This document shows positions 54,949 through 64,000 of a stretch of DNA of 64,000 nucleotides, one piece after another (the first letter of the stretch is position 1; each line of letters opens with the position of its first letter). This DNA comes from Paenibacillus algicola (GTDB taxonomy: Bacteria > Bacillota > Bacilli > Paenibacillales > Paenibacillaceae): NCBI RefSeq assembly GCF_005577435.1, contig NZ_CP040396.1, positions 3,104,501 through 3,168,500 on the forward strand, given 5' to 3'. The translations under genes and the position numbers were made by a program. The notes under the pieces are model-generated. The model was not told where the DNA came from and ran no database searches. It saw nothing but the letters and a program-made list of their open reading frames with translations.

Positions 54949-56484
54949 TTACACCCGGGCGAAGCGCGTTCGCATTTCCGTCGGAGAAACGCCGGTGTAT
55001 TTTTTGAACTGCCGATAGAAATAGGAGCTGTCGAGATAGCCTACACGAAGCGCGATGTCCGAGGTCTTCTGATCCGTGTACAGCAGCAGCTGTGTCGCTT
55101 TTTCAATCCGAAACTGATTAAGATAATCCGAGAAGGTGACGCCCACCTCCTGCTGAAACAGATGGCCCAAATAATTGGGATGCAGCCCCATCCTATGGCT
55201 CAAGGTCTTGAGTGAAAGCTCCTCTCCATAGTGATGCTGCACCTGGGCCGTCAGGAAGGAAACGTGAGGACTGTACCCCTCTTCCTGCTCCTGCTGCTTC
55301 AAAAGGGTGCTCTCCACAATGCACCGCACATGCTCCTGAAGCTGCTTCAAGGTGTGAATGTCCTGCAGCGGAATGAACACCTCACTGTAATCCGGGTTCT
55401 TCTCCAGTTCCTTGACAGCAAGCATCAGCTGGACTGCGGCATTCCAGTAGCTCTCCCGGGATACCAAGGACACACCTGCCTCCACCCGCAGCGCCTCCCG
55501 AATATGATCTTGAATGACCTCCAGGTCGCCCTCAATAATGACCTTCTTAAAAAGCTCCAGCCCTCCTTCCGGCGCAGGCGGCAGTTCCTGAAGCCCAGTG
55601 CACTGTGACGGTGCCTCTGCCGCAAGCAGTGCCTGCTCCAGCTGACGCTTACCCTCTTCATAGCTTGCAGCCACCTCGGACAATCCTTCCCTGCAGACCC
55701 TCCTGCCCAGCGTGCACCACAGTCTCAGCCCGTGCTGCTGCTGCAGCACGTGAAGCTCCGGCAGCAGCGACTGGCACCTGCTCTCCTCGTGTCGGCATTG
55801 CTGCCAGATATGAATCACGACGAGGTCTTCATGGTCGGAAAAAGCAATCGCCTGCCTGCCTTCGTCCGCCCGCTCCAGCAGCATGGCCTGAAGTTCATCC
55901 GCAAGCCGGGAGATCGGACAGGCCTCCCCCTCTTCGACCCACGTCCGGATGACCTGGACCTGATAGCAGCTGCCTTCGAGCGGCAGGGCGAGCAGCTCGG
56001 CTCGCTGACGCAGCTCGGCCAGATCTATACTGCCGTGCACCCAGCGCTGCAGCACATGGCTTTGCAGCACCTTCCAGTCTTCCTCCAGCTGGAAACGGCG
56101 CTCACCCTCGCGCTCCCACTCCTGCACGATATGGCTTACCGTAGATTCCAGCTCCTCCAGATTGATCGGCTTCAGGATATAATTATGAATGCCAAGCGTA
56201 ATACCGGTCTTTACGTACTCAAACTCCTCGTAGCCGCTTAACACAATACATTTGGTGCCGGGGTGCCGCTCCTTGACACGCCGGATCAGTTCCAGGCCGT
56301 TCAACCTTGGCATCATAATGTCTGTGATCAGCAGATCCACCGGCTGCTCCAGCAGCTCCGTCAGAGCTTCTTCGCCATTTCGCGCTGTTCCCGCGACCTC
56401 CAGCCCGTATTTCCCCCAATCCAGAATTGCCTTCAGGCCTTGAACAATGAGCGGCTCATCATCTGCAAAATATACCTTTCTCAT
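54949..56484 (-). CDS. YesN-type response regulator with AraC domain
   Basis: 511 residues from ATG 56484 (GAGGGGAG upstream); the frame continues further but overlaps the kinase coding end. Receiver domain with DDE near residue 9, phosphoacceptor Asp in LLITDIMMPRLNG and Lys in LKPINLEE. The C-terminal AraC domain has MGLHPNYLGHLFQQEVGVTF and YLDSSYFYRQFKKYTGVSPTEMR. It overlaps the kinase stop by 4 bases (ATGA). It is predicted to control the adjacent importer. Confidence 0.9.
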   Translation of the reverse strand: MRKVYFADDEPLIVQGLKAILDWGKYGLEVAGTARNGEEALTELLEQPVDLLITDIMMPRLNGLELIRRVKERHPGTKCIVLSGYEEFEYVKTGITLGIHNYILKPINLEELESTVSHIVQEWEREGERRFQLEEDWKVLQSHVLQRWVHGSIDLAELRQRAELLALPLEGSCYQVQVIRTWVEEGEACPISRLADELQAMLLERADEGRQAIAFSDHEDLVVIHIWQQCRHEESRCQSLLPELHVLQQQHGLRLWCTLGRRVCREGLSEVAASYEEGKRQLEQALLAAEAPSQCTGLQELPPAPEGGLELFKKVIIEGDLEVIQDHIREALRVEAGVSLVSRESYWNAAVQLMLAVKELEKNPDYSEVFIPLQDIHTLKQLQEHVRCIVESTLLKQQEQEEGYSPHVSFLTAQVQHHYGEELSLKTLSHRMGLHPNYLGHLFQQEVGVTFSDYLNQFRIEKATQLLLYTDQKTSDIALRVGYLDSSYFYRQFKKYTGVSPTEMRTRFARV

Positions 56485-58286
56485 GCTGTCTCCCCTCTTG
56501 CCATCATCGGTATTTTTAATATGACCCTGGTGCCCTGACCTTCTGTGCTGTGAATGCTGACCCCGCATGCCGAGCCATAGTTGATCTGAATCCGGTCATG
56601 AACATTTTTCAGCCCGATAGAGGCATAGTCCTTGTCCATAGGAGCAACAGGACCTTCCAGCGAATGAGTAATCTCCTCCAGACGCTCCATAGGGATGCCG
56701 GTGCCGTTATCCTCTACCGTAAGAAGAATATAGCTCCCGTCTTGCTCCACGCTGATTCCGATCCAGTTCTCGTCTTCCGCCGGGCGGAAGCCATGGACGA
56801 AGTAATTCTCCACGATCGGCTGGAGCAGCAGTTTGATGATGGAGCAGCCAAGCAGCTGCGGGTCGGCCTCCAGTGTGTGGCGCAGCTGACCTTCATAACG
56901 CTTTTCGAACAAATTCAGATACACCTTACAGAGCTCCAGCTCTTCGGAGAGGGTAACCACAGTGCTTTTCTTAGCCATGCTCTTGAACATGACAGAAAGA
57001 CTGTAAATCATATCCCCCACCTCCCGCGCTCCCTGAACGTAAGCCTTCATGCGAATCGACTCCAGCGTATTGTATAAAAAATGCGGGTTAATCTGTGCTT
57101 GCAGCGCCACCAGCTCCGCCTGCTTCTGCTTGAGCTCTGTGGTATAGATCTTGTCAATATATTGCTCCAGCCGATCGCCCATGTCATTAAACCGGGTTGA
57201 AATCTGCTGCAGCTCATCCTCCCCCGGCATCTGAATACGGGTGGATAAATCTCCCTCCCCGATCCGGTTCATGGACCGGATGATCCGCTGGACCTTTTTC
57301 GAATATTTAGAAATGATCGTGAACGTAATGGCAAAGCTCGCCATGATAAAAGCCAGTGTGATGATCAGCAAGCCGTCTCTCAGATTCTTCGTGCCCGACT
57401 CAATGGAGGATCTCGAAACGAGCCCCACCACGGACAGCCCCGAGCTGCCAAGCTGTAGCACTCTCGCCTTCGACGGCTCATCCAGCATCACCCATTCGTC
57501 CCCGGGGCTTCGGCTCAGCCCGTACGGATACACCTGACCACCATACACGCCTTTCGAATCATACAAAACGCCACCCTGCGAGGTCATTACCAGCAGCCTG
57601 CCTTTTACCGAGGCCTGGCTATCGAGCCATGCCTCAATATGCCGGTGGTCAAACTTCACGCTGATGCCCCCTGCCTGCTTCAATGTCCATGGATCCCGAA
57701 GCTCCCGTGAGTACACATAGACATCCTCTTCCCGGTTAAAGCTCCAGCCCTGCGGATTACGCTGCTGATGACTGGTCCGAGATTCACCGGAAGCGTTTTC
57801 ATTCATGAGCTCCTGATTTTTGCGGCTGAAGTTCATGACGAAGTGGTTCACGCTGCTGGATATGGACACCTCGCGGATACCATGATCCTGCTCCAGGTAA
57901 TTTTTGAGCAAAGTTGTAAAGGAACGGAGCCGCTGCTCGCCGTTCTTGTAATAGAGATCGAGCCGGTAATTTAAATAATTCTCGTATTCGTTGTTCAGGA
58001 AATAGATCAATTCATCACTTAGCGTCGCATCTCCGTAAATCTGCTGAAACATACCAAGGACGCCTTCGTACTGACGGGTCAGATACACGCTGAGCACTTG
58101 TGCCGATTTCAGGTTGGCCTCCGTATGCTCCTGTAAAATACGCTGGGTCTGATACTGATACACCAGCACTGCCGCCACCCCGAACAGCACGATCATTACA
58201 GTAGAGTACAGCACGACGATTTTGTTAAACATCTTCCTCTTTAAATGATTAGAATAAAAACGGCGAAGCTTCCAGATGATGACCAC
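56481..58286 (-). CDS. YesM-type sensor histidine kinase
   Basis: 601 residues from GTG 58286; ATG 58232 is a possible shorter start. A basic N-terminus, a first membrane helix (VLYSTVMIVLFGVAAVLV), an extracellular domain of about 240 residues, a second membrane helix (LLIITLAFIMASFAI), HAMP, the phosphorylated His in INPHFLYNTLESIRM and a HATPase_c domain (PIVENYFVHGF, IGLKNVHDRIQINYG). It is paired with the YesN-type regulator. Confidence 0.9.
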   Translation of the reverse strand: MVIIWKLRRFYSNHLKRKMFNKIVVLYSTVMIVLFGVAAVLVYQYQTQRILQEHTEANLKSAQVLSVYLTRQYEGVLGMFQQIYGDATLSDELIYFLNNEYENYLNYRLDLYYKNGEQRLRSFTTLLKNYLEQDHGIREVSISSSVNHFVMNFSRKNQELMNENASGESRTSHQQRNPQGWSFNREEDVYVYSRELRDPWTLKQAGGISVKFDHRHIEAWLDSQASVKGRLLVMTSQGGVLYDSKGVYGGQVYPYGLSRSPGDEWVMLDEPSKARVLQLGSSGLSVVGLVSRSSIESGTKNLRDGLLIITLAFIMASFAITFTIISKYSKKVQRIIRSMNRIGEGDLSTRIQMPGEDELQQISTRFNDMGDRLEQYIDKIYTTELKQKQAELVALQAQINPHFLYNTLESIRMKAYVQGAREVGDMIYSLSVMFKSMAKKSTVVTLSEELELCKVYLNLFEKRYEGQLRHTLEADPQLLGCSIIKLLLQPIVENYFVHGFRPAEDENWIGISVEQDGSYILLTVEDNGTGIPMERLEEITHSLEGPVAPMDKDYASIGLKNVHDRIQINYGSACGVSIHSTEGQGTRVILKIPMMARGETA

Positions 58287-58761
58287 ACCCTGTCTTTAGC
58301 TCATGCTTTTGGCACTCAGTGTACCACCATCGCGGCCGAAGTAGCAACGCTTCAATGGGCCCAATTGAATGAGGATGATTCTCCCTGTCTTCTCCATGTC
58401 GAATCCCCTCATCCCGGCACGATTCATGCCGGCAAGCAAGGGAGAGCGTAATTTTTTTCATTTTTTTTGAGAAGGACTTCCATTTGGAAGAATATAACCG
58501 CTTACATCCTTAGAAGTACTAGGGAGTCTGCGGTTTTCATCCATTTATATTGTAAGCGCTTTATATAGCTTGTTTTCTTGTGTTATGATTTGTCACACGG
58601 TTGACCCTTTTCTTTGTCCTATGTTACGGTTTTAGTAGTTGCACGGAGCGTTTTCATCACTTTTACATGATTTTTCACATCGAATACGTCACCTAATCTA
58701 ACAGAGACAAATGAGTACGAGGGAACAAACAGATACGAAATTTGAACAGGAGGGTTATCGG
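58287..58761. other. Intergenic region between the kinase and HAD genes
   Basis: 475 bases between divergent genes. It contains a cre box at 58551-58564 and a TTGACC near 58602 with no convincing -10 at the right distance. No gene or strong hairpin seen. Confidence 0.5.
58551..58564. promoter_or_regulatory. cre box upstream of the HAD-mtlD operon
   Basis: TGTAAGCGCTTTAT, close to the cre consensus with changes only in the last two positions. Confidence 0.55.
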
Positions 58762-59430
58762 ATGATTAAAGCGATGATTTTTGACTTTGACGGAACGATT
58801 ATTGATACGGAGACAGCGTGGTACAGCGCATTTCGCGATGCCTACCAGAAGCATGGTGTGGAGCTGACATTGGAAATGTATTCCCAATGCATCGGCACCA
58901 GCCTTAAGACCTTTAATCCTTACGAATATTTAATGACGGAGCTGAACCTGCCGCTCGATAAGGAGGCTTTCCGCGAAGCCATTCAGCTGAAGCATGCCGC
59001 CCTGATGAATCAGGAGCAGGTACGTCCCGGCATTCTTCATTATTTAGAGCAGGCCAAGGAGCAGGGACTGAAAATCGGACTCGCGACAAGCTCGACCCGC
59101 TCTTGGGTAGAGCAGCATCTGGAGCAGCTGGGCCTGCTTGACTATTTCGAGGTGATCCGCACGGCGGACGATGTCGCAAATGTAAAGCCGGATCCTGAGC
59201 TGTATACGCAAGCTCTTGAAGGCTTGGGTGTGACTGCTGATGAAGCTGTGGCTATTGAGGATTCACCTAATGGAGCCCGGGCGGCGGCAGCGGCCGGCAT
59301 ACATTGTGTCGTCATCCCGAACACGATTACCGGTACACTGGAGTTTGATATGCCGCACCAGCGCCTCTCTTGCCTGACTGAGCTGGAATTCAACGATTTG
59401 CTAACCAAGCCGCTCGCTAACACCGTATAA
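58762..59430 (+). CDS. HAD-family phosphatase (beta-phosphoglucomutase-like)
   Basis: 222 residues from ATG 58762, with AGGAGG exactly 8 bases upstream; a longer start at 58711 lacks a site. HAD motifs: DFDGTIIDTE (nucleophile and acid Asp), ATSSTRSW (motif II), KPDPELY (motif III Lys) and EDSPNGARAA (motif IV). The cap is the helical subclass I type. It precedes mtlD by 48 bases, so the two are co-transcribed. It could dephosphorylate mannitol-1-phosphate or another sugar phosphate; the exact substrate cannot be read. Confidence 0.83.
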   Translation: MIKAMIFDFDGTIIDTETAWYSAFRDAYQKHGVELTLEMYSQCIGTSLKTFNPYEYLMTELNLPLDKEAFREAIQLKHAALMNQEQVRPGILHYLEQAKEQGLKIGLATSSTRSWVEQHLEQLGLLDYFEVIRTADDVANVKPDPELYTQALEGLGVTADEAVAIEDSPNGARAAAAAGIHCVVIPNTITGTLEFDMPHQRLSCLTELEFNDLLTKPLANTV

Positions 59431-59478
59431 ATGAAACTGACATCCAACAGATCTGATCATTCAAGGGGGAATTCATAG

Positions 59479-60654
59479 ATGAAAGCCGTACACTTTGGTG
59501 CGGGCAATATCGGCCGCGGGTTTATCGGCCATATGTTGTCCGCCTCGGATTATGAGGTTTGTTTTGTCGCCAGAAATCAGAAACAGATTGCCCTGCTGCA
59601 GAAGCGGCAGGAGTACCCGATCACGCTGGCCAACGACGAGCAGGATACTACACTGGTCAGCAATGTTACCGCGATTAGCATTCATGAAGAAGAGCATGTC
59701 GCTGCCGAGATCGCTTCGGCCGCAATCATTACAACCGCTGTGGGCGTCAATGCCCTGAAGGATATCGCCCGTTCCATAGCGCAAGGCATCTCGCTGCGGC
59801 TGCAGCAGAAAGTGTCTCAGCCTCTGCACATTATCGCCTGTGAGAATGCGATCGCCGGAAGTACCCGGCTGAAGAAGCATGTGTATCCGCTATTAAGTGA
59901 AGCAGAACGCCAGCAAGCCGATACATGCATCTCTTTTCCTAACGCTGCTGTTGACCGGATTGTCCCGCTGCAGAAGCATCAGGACCCGCTGCAGGTTACG
60001 GTTGAGCCCTTCTTTGAATGGGTAATTCACCGTCCGGCCCTGCTGGAGGGCTTCCGGGAGATCAAGGGCGTGCATTATGTGGACTCGCTGGAGCCCTACA
60101 TCGAGCGAAAAATGTTTACCGTGAACACCGGGCATTGCTGCGCCGCGTATCTGGGCTCTCTTCAGGGCTTCACCACGATCCGCCAGGCCATGAAAGATCC
60201 CCAGCTTGTGTCACAGGTCCGCCAGGTGATGAACGAAACCGGACAGCTGATTACGACCAAGCACGGCTTCAACGCGAAGCAGCATCAGCAATATATAGAT
60301 GCCATTCTGGCGCGTTTCGCCAATCCGCATCTCAGTGATAAGGTGACTCGCGTCGGACGTTCACCGCTGCGCAAGCTCTCACCGAACGATCGTCTCGTTC
60401 GACCTCTTCTGCAGGCCTATGATGCCGGTATTGAAACGCCGGGACTTCAAGCTGCGATTGCAGCAGCCCTGATGTTCCATGACCCTGCCGATAAGGAAGC
60501 GGTAGCGCTGCAGCAGCGGATTGCAGAGCATGGCGTCTCGAAGGTGATCCATGAGCATATGGGCATCCATCCGGATCACCCTGTGCACAAGCAGCTGCTT
60601 GCTGCCTACGAGGAGCTAAAATCGCACACGGCGGACGAGATCATCGCAACGTAA
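59479..60654 (+). CDS. mtlD: Mannitol-1-phosphate 5-dehydrogenase
   Basis: 391 residues, the usual length. The NAD-binding N-terminus HFGAGNIGRGFIG and the catalytic-domain stretch KMFTVNTGHCCAAYLG are characteristic of MtlD. It interconverts mannitol-1-phosphate and fructose-6-phosphate with NAD. No mannitol PTS gene is nearby; instead a HAD phosphatase lies directly upstream. It ends 11 bases from the convergent response-regulator gene with no hairpin visible between. Confidence 0.92.
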   Translation: MKAVHFGAGNIGRGFIGHMLSASDYEVCFVARNQKQIALLQKRQEYPITLANDEQDTTLVSNVTAISIHEEEHVAAEIASAAIITTAVGVNALKDIARSIAQGISLRLQQKVSQPLHIIACENAIAGSTRLKKHVYPLLSEAERQQADTCISFPNAAVDRIVPLQKHQDPLQVTVEPFFEWVIHRPALLEGFREIKGVHYVDSLEPYIERKMFTVNTGHCCAAYLGSLQGFTTIRQAMKDPQLVSQVRQVMNETGQLITTKHGFNAKQHQQYIDAILARFANPHLSDKVTRVGRSPLRKLSPNDRLVRPLLQAYDAGIETPGLQAAIAAALMFHDPADKEAVALQQRIAEHGVSKVIHEHMGIHPDHPVHKQLLAAYEELKSHTADEIIAT

Positions 60655-60665
60655 GCCCAGGCGGC

Positions 60666-61364
60666 TCAGCGCTTCAGAAATCGGTAGCCGATCCCCCTTA
60701 CCGTTTCAATGTATCGGACTTCGCTCTCTTCAATTCTGCGGCGAAGATGATGGATATGCACCATCACGGTTCGGTGATCGCTGCCGCTTTCAAGCCCCCA
60801 GATGGAATCGAACAGCTGCTCGACACTGAACACCCTTCCGGGATGAGCCGCCAGCTGCAGCAGAAGCTGCAGCTCTTTACTCGGCAGATTCAATACCTCC
60901 CCCTGCAGCCGTACCTCCCAGCGTTCGAAGAAAATCTGCAGGCGTCCATCACTCCATACTTTTTCAGTTGGCTCTGTATTCCCTTGCGGAATGCCGGGCC
61001 TTCTTAATCGTGCCCTCACTCTCGCTACCATAACATCCGGATCAAACGGTTTAGTAATATAGTCCTCACTCAGCTCCAGCCCTTCAACAATATCCTCGGT
61101 CTCGTTACGGCTGCTTAGAAATATTACTGGAATGTCTCGGCTGCTCTTCCACTCCCTGACCCATTCCGTCCCATTGCCATCTGGCAGCATAATATCGCAA
61201 ATGATGAGATGAAAGCTTGAAGATTGCAGCCAAATGGATGCTTCGGTAACTGTGGATGCGATCCTGGTGCTGAATTGCTGATTGCGTAAGTAAATAGACA
61301 CCAGGTCGGATATGTCCGCGTCATCCTCCACAATGAGGATCTGCTTCTGCTCCTCATAGCTCAT
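60666..61364 (-). CDS. OmpR/PhoB-family response regulator
   Basis: 232 residues. Receiver domain with EDD near residue 15, phosphoacceptor Asp in LIICDIMLPDGNG and ITKPF with the conserved Lys. The C-terminal winged helix (LNLPSKELQLLLQLAAHPGRVFSVEQLFDSIW, RTVMVHIHHLRRRIEE, RGIGYRFLKR) is typical of the OmpR class. It overlaps the kinase stop by one base (TAATG), so the two are coupled. Its targets are unknown. Confidence 0.92.
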   Translation of the reverse strand: MSYEEQKQILIVEDDADISDLVSIYLRNQQFSTRIASTVTEASIWLQSSSFHLIICDIMLPDGNGTEWVREWKSSRDIPVIFLSSRNETEDIVEGLELSEDYITKPFDPDVMVARVRARLRRPGIPQGNTEPTEKVWSDGRLQIFFERWEVRLQGEVLNLPSKELQLLLQLAAHPGRVFSVEQLFDSIWGLESGSDHRTVMVHIHHLRRRIEESEVRYIETVRGIGYRFLKR

Positions 61365-63538
61365 TATTTACTGTGCACCTCCCCTTGTTGTGCAAGCTTC
61401 AATGGCAGCTCCAAGCAAAAAGCACTGCCTTTTCCCGGATCGCTCCTGACCTTGATCTCTCCATGATGGTAATGAACAATCTCTTTGCAGATCGCCAGCC
61501 CCAATCCGGAGCCTTGAGCTTTGGATGAAGGCTGTCTCGCCTGGGCGAACCGTTCAAAAATGTGCTGATGAAGCTCGGGCTCAATTCCGATCCCGGTATC
61601 CTCTACAGTCACCAGCGCCGCAGGTCTGTTTCCTTCGATGCCACCCAGCACAAGACGCAGTGTAATACAGCCCCCCGGCTCGGTAAACCTGAGTGCATTG
61701 GAAATCAGATTAGACAGCACCTGCTCCAGGCGGAGCGGATCACCCGAAAGAACCCAGGGCAGCGCAGGCTCTGCCGGAACGAGGATAACGCATTGAATGC
61801 CTTTGTCTTCGATCTCCCACTCATACTTCTGAAACAGCTCCTTGAAAAAAACAACGGGGGCAAGCTCCTCCATCTGGAACGTGATCTGATTTGTCTCCAG
61901 CTTGCTCAGCTCGATGAGATCATGGATCATCCGCTCCATTAGAATAGAGCGCTCATAGATCCGGTTGGCATATTTAGGCGCATCAGCCGTTATGATTCCA
62001 TCCCGCAGCGCCTTGGCAAAGCCCTTGATCGACGTAATCGGTGTGCCAAGCTCATGCGAGATGTTGGACAGCAGCCGGACGCGGAATTTCTCCAAATCTG
62101 CCATCTTGTGATTGGCCTCTTGAAGACTGGCATTACTCTGCTGCAGAGAATACGTCCTCTCTGCCACCGTCCGCTCCAGGGAACGGTTACTTTGCCAAAG
62201 CTGCTCGGCCAGCTGCTCCTTCTCCGCAATCGCCCGGGAGAAGCGCGCGGATAAATTCAACGCCTGCGTGATCAGAAAGCCTAGCAGACCGATGGACAGC
62301 AGATCATCGGTTGCCAGCAGGCCGGTGTAAAACAGCATGTCATTGAGTGCAAATAGCGTGAAGAACAGAAATCCGAGCGCCGTCGTGAGTGAGCCTCTTC
62401 TGCGCCTCACGGCAGAGAGGATATAAACAAACAGCGTGTACATCAGAACCGGAAACAGCAGACCCCAAATAAACAGCGACAAATAGTGGGTGTAGATCCG
62501 GGCAGGGGTCAGCAGAAAGAACAGGATAAAGCCGGCAAGCACAATCCCCGCTGTACGAGGCGCCCAGGACACTGACTCCTGCGGATACTCCCGGTTCACG
62601 AAGAAAATAAGCGTGAGCGCAACCATTGATATCGAGATGTACTCCGCCTTGACCGCCCACTCCCAAGACAGTCCCGGCAGAAAGTAGAGTGCTGTGGATT
62701 CACCCAATACGATGGTCCGGATACCCACGGATAGACAGAGACCGCCAAACAGGAGCACAGAAACCTCTTTTCTCCGGTTGAAATACACAAAGAAATAATA
62801 CATTGACATCATGAAAAAAATCCCGATCACAAAAATTTGGGCCGCCACCCGGGACGTCCGCAGCCTGGAGATCGACTCCGAGGTACCGAGCTCCATTCCC
62901 TGCCAGATTCCGCTGTTGCGCTGATGAAAGTTCGCAACCTGAATCACAATATCATTCCAGCCCGTTACAGGTTCGAAATAAATCGTATCGGGATAGCTTT
63001 TGGGATGGGTGTCCTCCCGCTCGGTTCCCACCGTTCCGTTGCCGCCCCTCAGCGAGCCATTAATCCAGATCTCATATGCCGAAGCAATGCTCTTCGGGTA
63101 AATGCCGAGCGTCTGGCGGGGGGCGGTCCAGGCTTTAGGCAGCAGCACTTGCAGTCGGTATGTAGCATAGCCTTCGTGAGGCAGAGGTTGTCCATTCATG
63201 ATGTATTCCGTCCACGGCATTGGCACCTGAACCCATAGCGGATCCAGATTGGAAGGCTCATTCGAAGCAAAGTCCGCCGGCTCCAGCAGCTGATCCCAAT
63301 AAAATTCCCATTCCCCATCCAGCAAAAGAGTCCCTTGACTGCCGGGGTTCCATGCCGACAAGTCGGCATAGCCCTGCTTTGGTGCCACGATGATCGTTGA
63401 AGTGTCCGGGCTTTCCATGTCTTTGAACTTTGGATTTAATTGTGCGGCAAGAATGATAATAGCGCCCAACATTACAGCAGCGAGGCCGTACATGACAAGC
63501 CGCCGTCTGTCCTTTCGCTCGAACTGGACAAGCCTCAT
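61364..63538 (-). CDS. 7TM sensor histidine kinase (7TMR-DISM type)
   Basis: 724 residues. An N-terminal membrane helix is followed by an extracellular jelly-roll of 7TMR-DISMED2 type (GSQGTLLLDGEWEFYWDQLL, VPMPWTEY, YATYRLQVLLP), seven membrane helices (about residues 235-430), a coiled segment (LAEQLWQSNRSLERTVAERTYSLQQSNASLQEANHKM), HisKA (LLSNISHELGTPITSIKGF, phospho-His) and HATPase_c (DTGIGIEPELHQHIFERF, GSGLGLAICKEIV). The jelly-roll often binds carbohydrates in this class. It is paired with the OmpR-type regulator. Confidence 0.9.
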   Translation of the reverse strand: MRLVQFERKDRRRLVMYGLAAVMLGAIIILAAQLNPKFKDMESPDTSTIIVAPKQGYADLSAWNPGSQGTLLLDGEWEFYWDQLLEPADFASNEPSNLDPLWVQVPMPWTEYIMNGQPLPHEGYATYRLQVLLPKAWTAPRQTLGIYPKSIASAYEIWINGSLRGGNGTVGTEREDTHPKSYPDTIYFEPVTGWNDIVIQVANFHQRNSGIWQGMELGTSESISRLRTSRVAAQIFVIGIFFMMSMYYFFVYFNRRKEVSVLLFGGLCLSVGIRTIVLGESTALYFLPGLSWEWAVKAEYISISMVALTLIFFVNREYPQESVSWAPRTAGIVLAGFILFFLLTPARIYTHYLSLFIWGLLFPVLMYTLFVYILSAVRRRRGSLTTALGFLFFTLFALNDMLFYTGLLATDDLLSIGLLGFLITQALNLSARFSRAIAEKEQLAEQLWQSNRSLERTVAERTYSLQQSNASLQEANHKMADLEKFRVRLLSNISHELGTPITSIKGFAKALRDGIITADAPKYANRIYERSILMERMIHDLIELSKLETNQITFQMEELAPVVFFKELFQKYEWEIEDKGIQCVILVPAEPALPWVLSGDPLRLEQVLSNLISNALRFTEPGGCITLRLVLGGIEGNRPAALVTVEDTGIGIEPELHQHIFERFAQARQPSSKAQGSGLGLAICKEIVHYHHGEIKVRSDPGKGSAFCLELPLKLAQQGEVHSK

Positions 63539-63731
63539 AGCAGGTAACCTCCGGTTACAGAAACTAAATTAGTTATATTATATCAGGGGACTCTCATCGA
63601 TGCTGACAGAAAGCATCATTTTTTGCCATTACTTAAACAAAACTTAAACATCTATAGGTACTATGGATTACAGGAAAGCTACAACCGGGCATAAAGAACG
63701 AAAAGCTAGGAAAATAGTAGGGGGTTCCATC

Positions 63732-64000
63732 ATGAATGGTTATTTCACGGTCTGCTGTACCGAAAGATCCCAGCACCATTATATCGACTTTCTGCTAAGC
63801 CGCTATGAGGATCTGAATTTAAAATATAGCTTCTCCGCAGCCCTGGGCTACCTCGCCAGTCCCCTTCTGATGGCAGGTACAGCCATGCTGTGCTATGACG
63901 AGGAGGATCAGATATGCGGAGCATTCAGTTATATTCACGGAACCGGGGAGCACGATTATCAGGACCGTCATATGATCCAGATTCAAGCCGCCTATTTGGA
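63732..64000 (+). CDS. Unknown protein, 5' part only
   Basis: ATG 63732 with AGGGGG 8 bases upstream; the frame runs off the window after about 89 codons. The visible part (MNGYFTVCCTERSQHHYIDF and onward, with CYDEEDQICGAFSYIHGTGE) looks like a soluble alpha/beta protein. I do not recognise the family; an acetyltransferase-like fold is only a guess. It is divergent from the 7TM kinase gene across a 193-base gap. Confidence 0.6.
   Translation, partial: MNGYFTVCCTERSQHHYIDFLLSRYEDLNLKYSFSAALGYLASPLLMAGTAMLCYDEEDQICGAFSYIHGTGEHDYQDRHMIQIQAAYL

Overview
The window looks like chromosome of a Paenibacillus-like Gram-positive (Bacillota). The signs are strong AGGAGG-type ribosome sites with ATG/GTG/TTG starts, sigma-A promoters, CcpA-type cre boxes, three Lpl/MalFG-type ABC sugar importers, two YesM/YesN-type two-component pairs, a surface enzyme with three SLH repeats, and lipoprotein binding proteins. 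The genus is inference from gene style; no rRNA is present to confirm it. No tRNA, rRNA or CRISPR array was seen.

Region 1 (1-30.3 kb) reads as a red-algal galactan (agar/porphyran) utilisation locus. It holds a secreted GH86-like agarase cut by the window edge, an ABC importer, a type I sulfatase, two GH2 beta-galactosidases, a GH117 anhydro-L-galactosidase, and a set of enzymes matching the known 3,6-anhydro-L-galactose route: aldehyde dehydrogenase, enolase-superfamily cycloisomerase, zinc 5-dehydrogenase and KduD-like reductase. IclR and AraC regulators, a PhyH-type dioxygenase, and a second MalFG importer with two binding proteins and a YesMN pair complete it. Several promoters carry a CGAAACG or CGAAAC-N2-GTTTCG element, suggesting one regulon. 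KDG kinase and aldolase are not in the window.

Region 2 (30.6-32.7 kb) is short housekeeping: a small unknown protein, a SEC-C protein and a two-domain rhodanese sulfurtransferase.

Region 3 (32.7-43.0 kb) is an AT-richer accessory island bounded by a 130-bp direct repeat that includes the 3' end of the sulfurtransferase gene. It holds a retron (reverse transcriptase with NAxxH, YVDD and VTG motifs, an XRE regulator, a 60-residue cationic hydrophobic peptide and a structured candidate msr-msd RNA with its own promoter), a decayed tyrosine integrase, three IS elements (IS3, IS1182/IS5-like, ISL3), and an unfamiliar three-gene operon encoding a nitrilase-fold protein, a winged-helix protein and a helical protein. 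This is the best place in the window to look for an undescribed defence system.

Region 4 (43.2-51.1 kb) has a holin-like type I toxin, a secreted beta-helix protein, a possible nuclease/winged-helix protein, and a very large secreted amidase with SLH anchors. Two arrays of a 51-bp tandem repeat (about 7 and 27 copies) lie on either side of the amidase gene.

Region 5 (51.1-58.3 kb) is a second Lpl-type importer with its own YesMN pair. Region 6 (58.7-64 kb) has a HAD phosphatase plus MtlD (possibly mannitol synthesis), an OmpR-type response regulator with a 7TM sensor kinase, and the start of an unknown gene.
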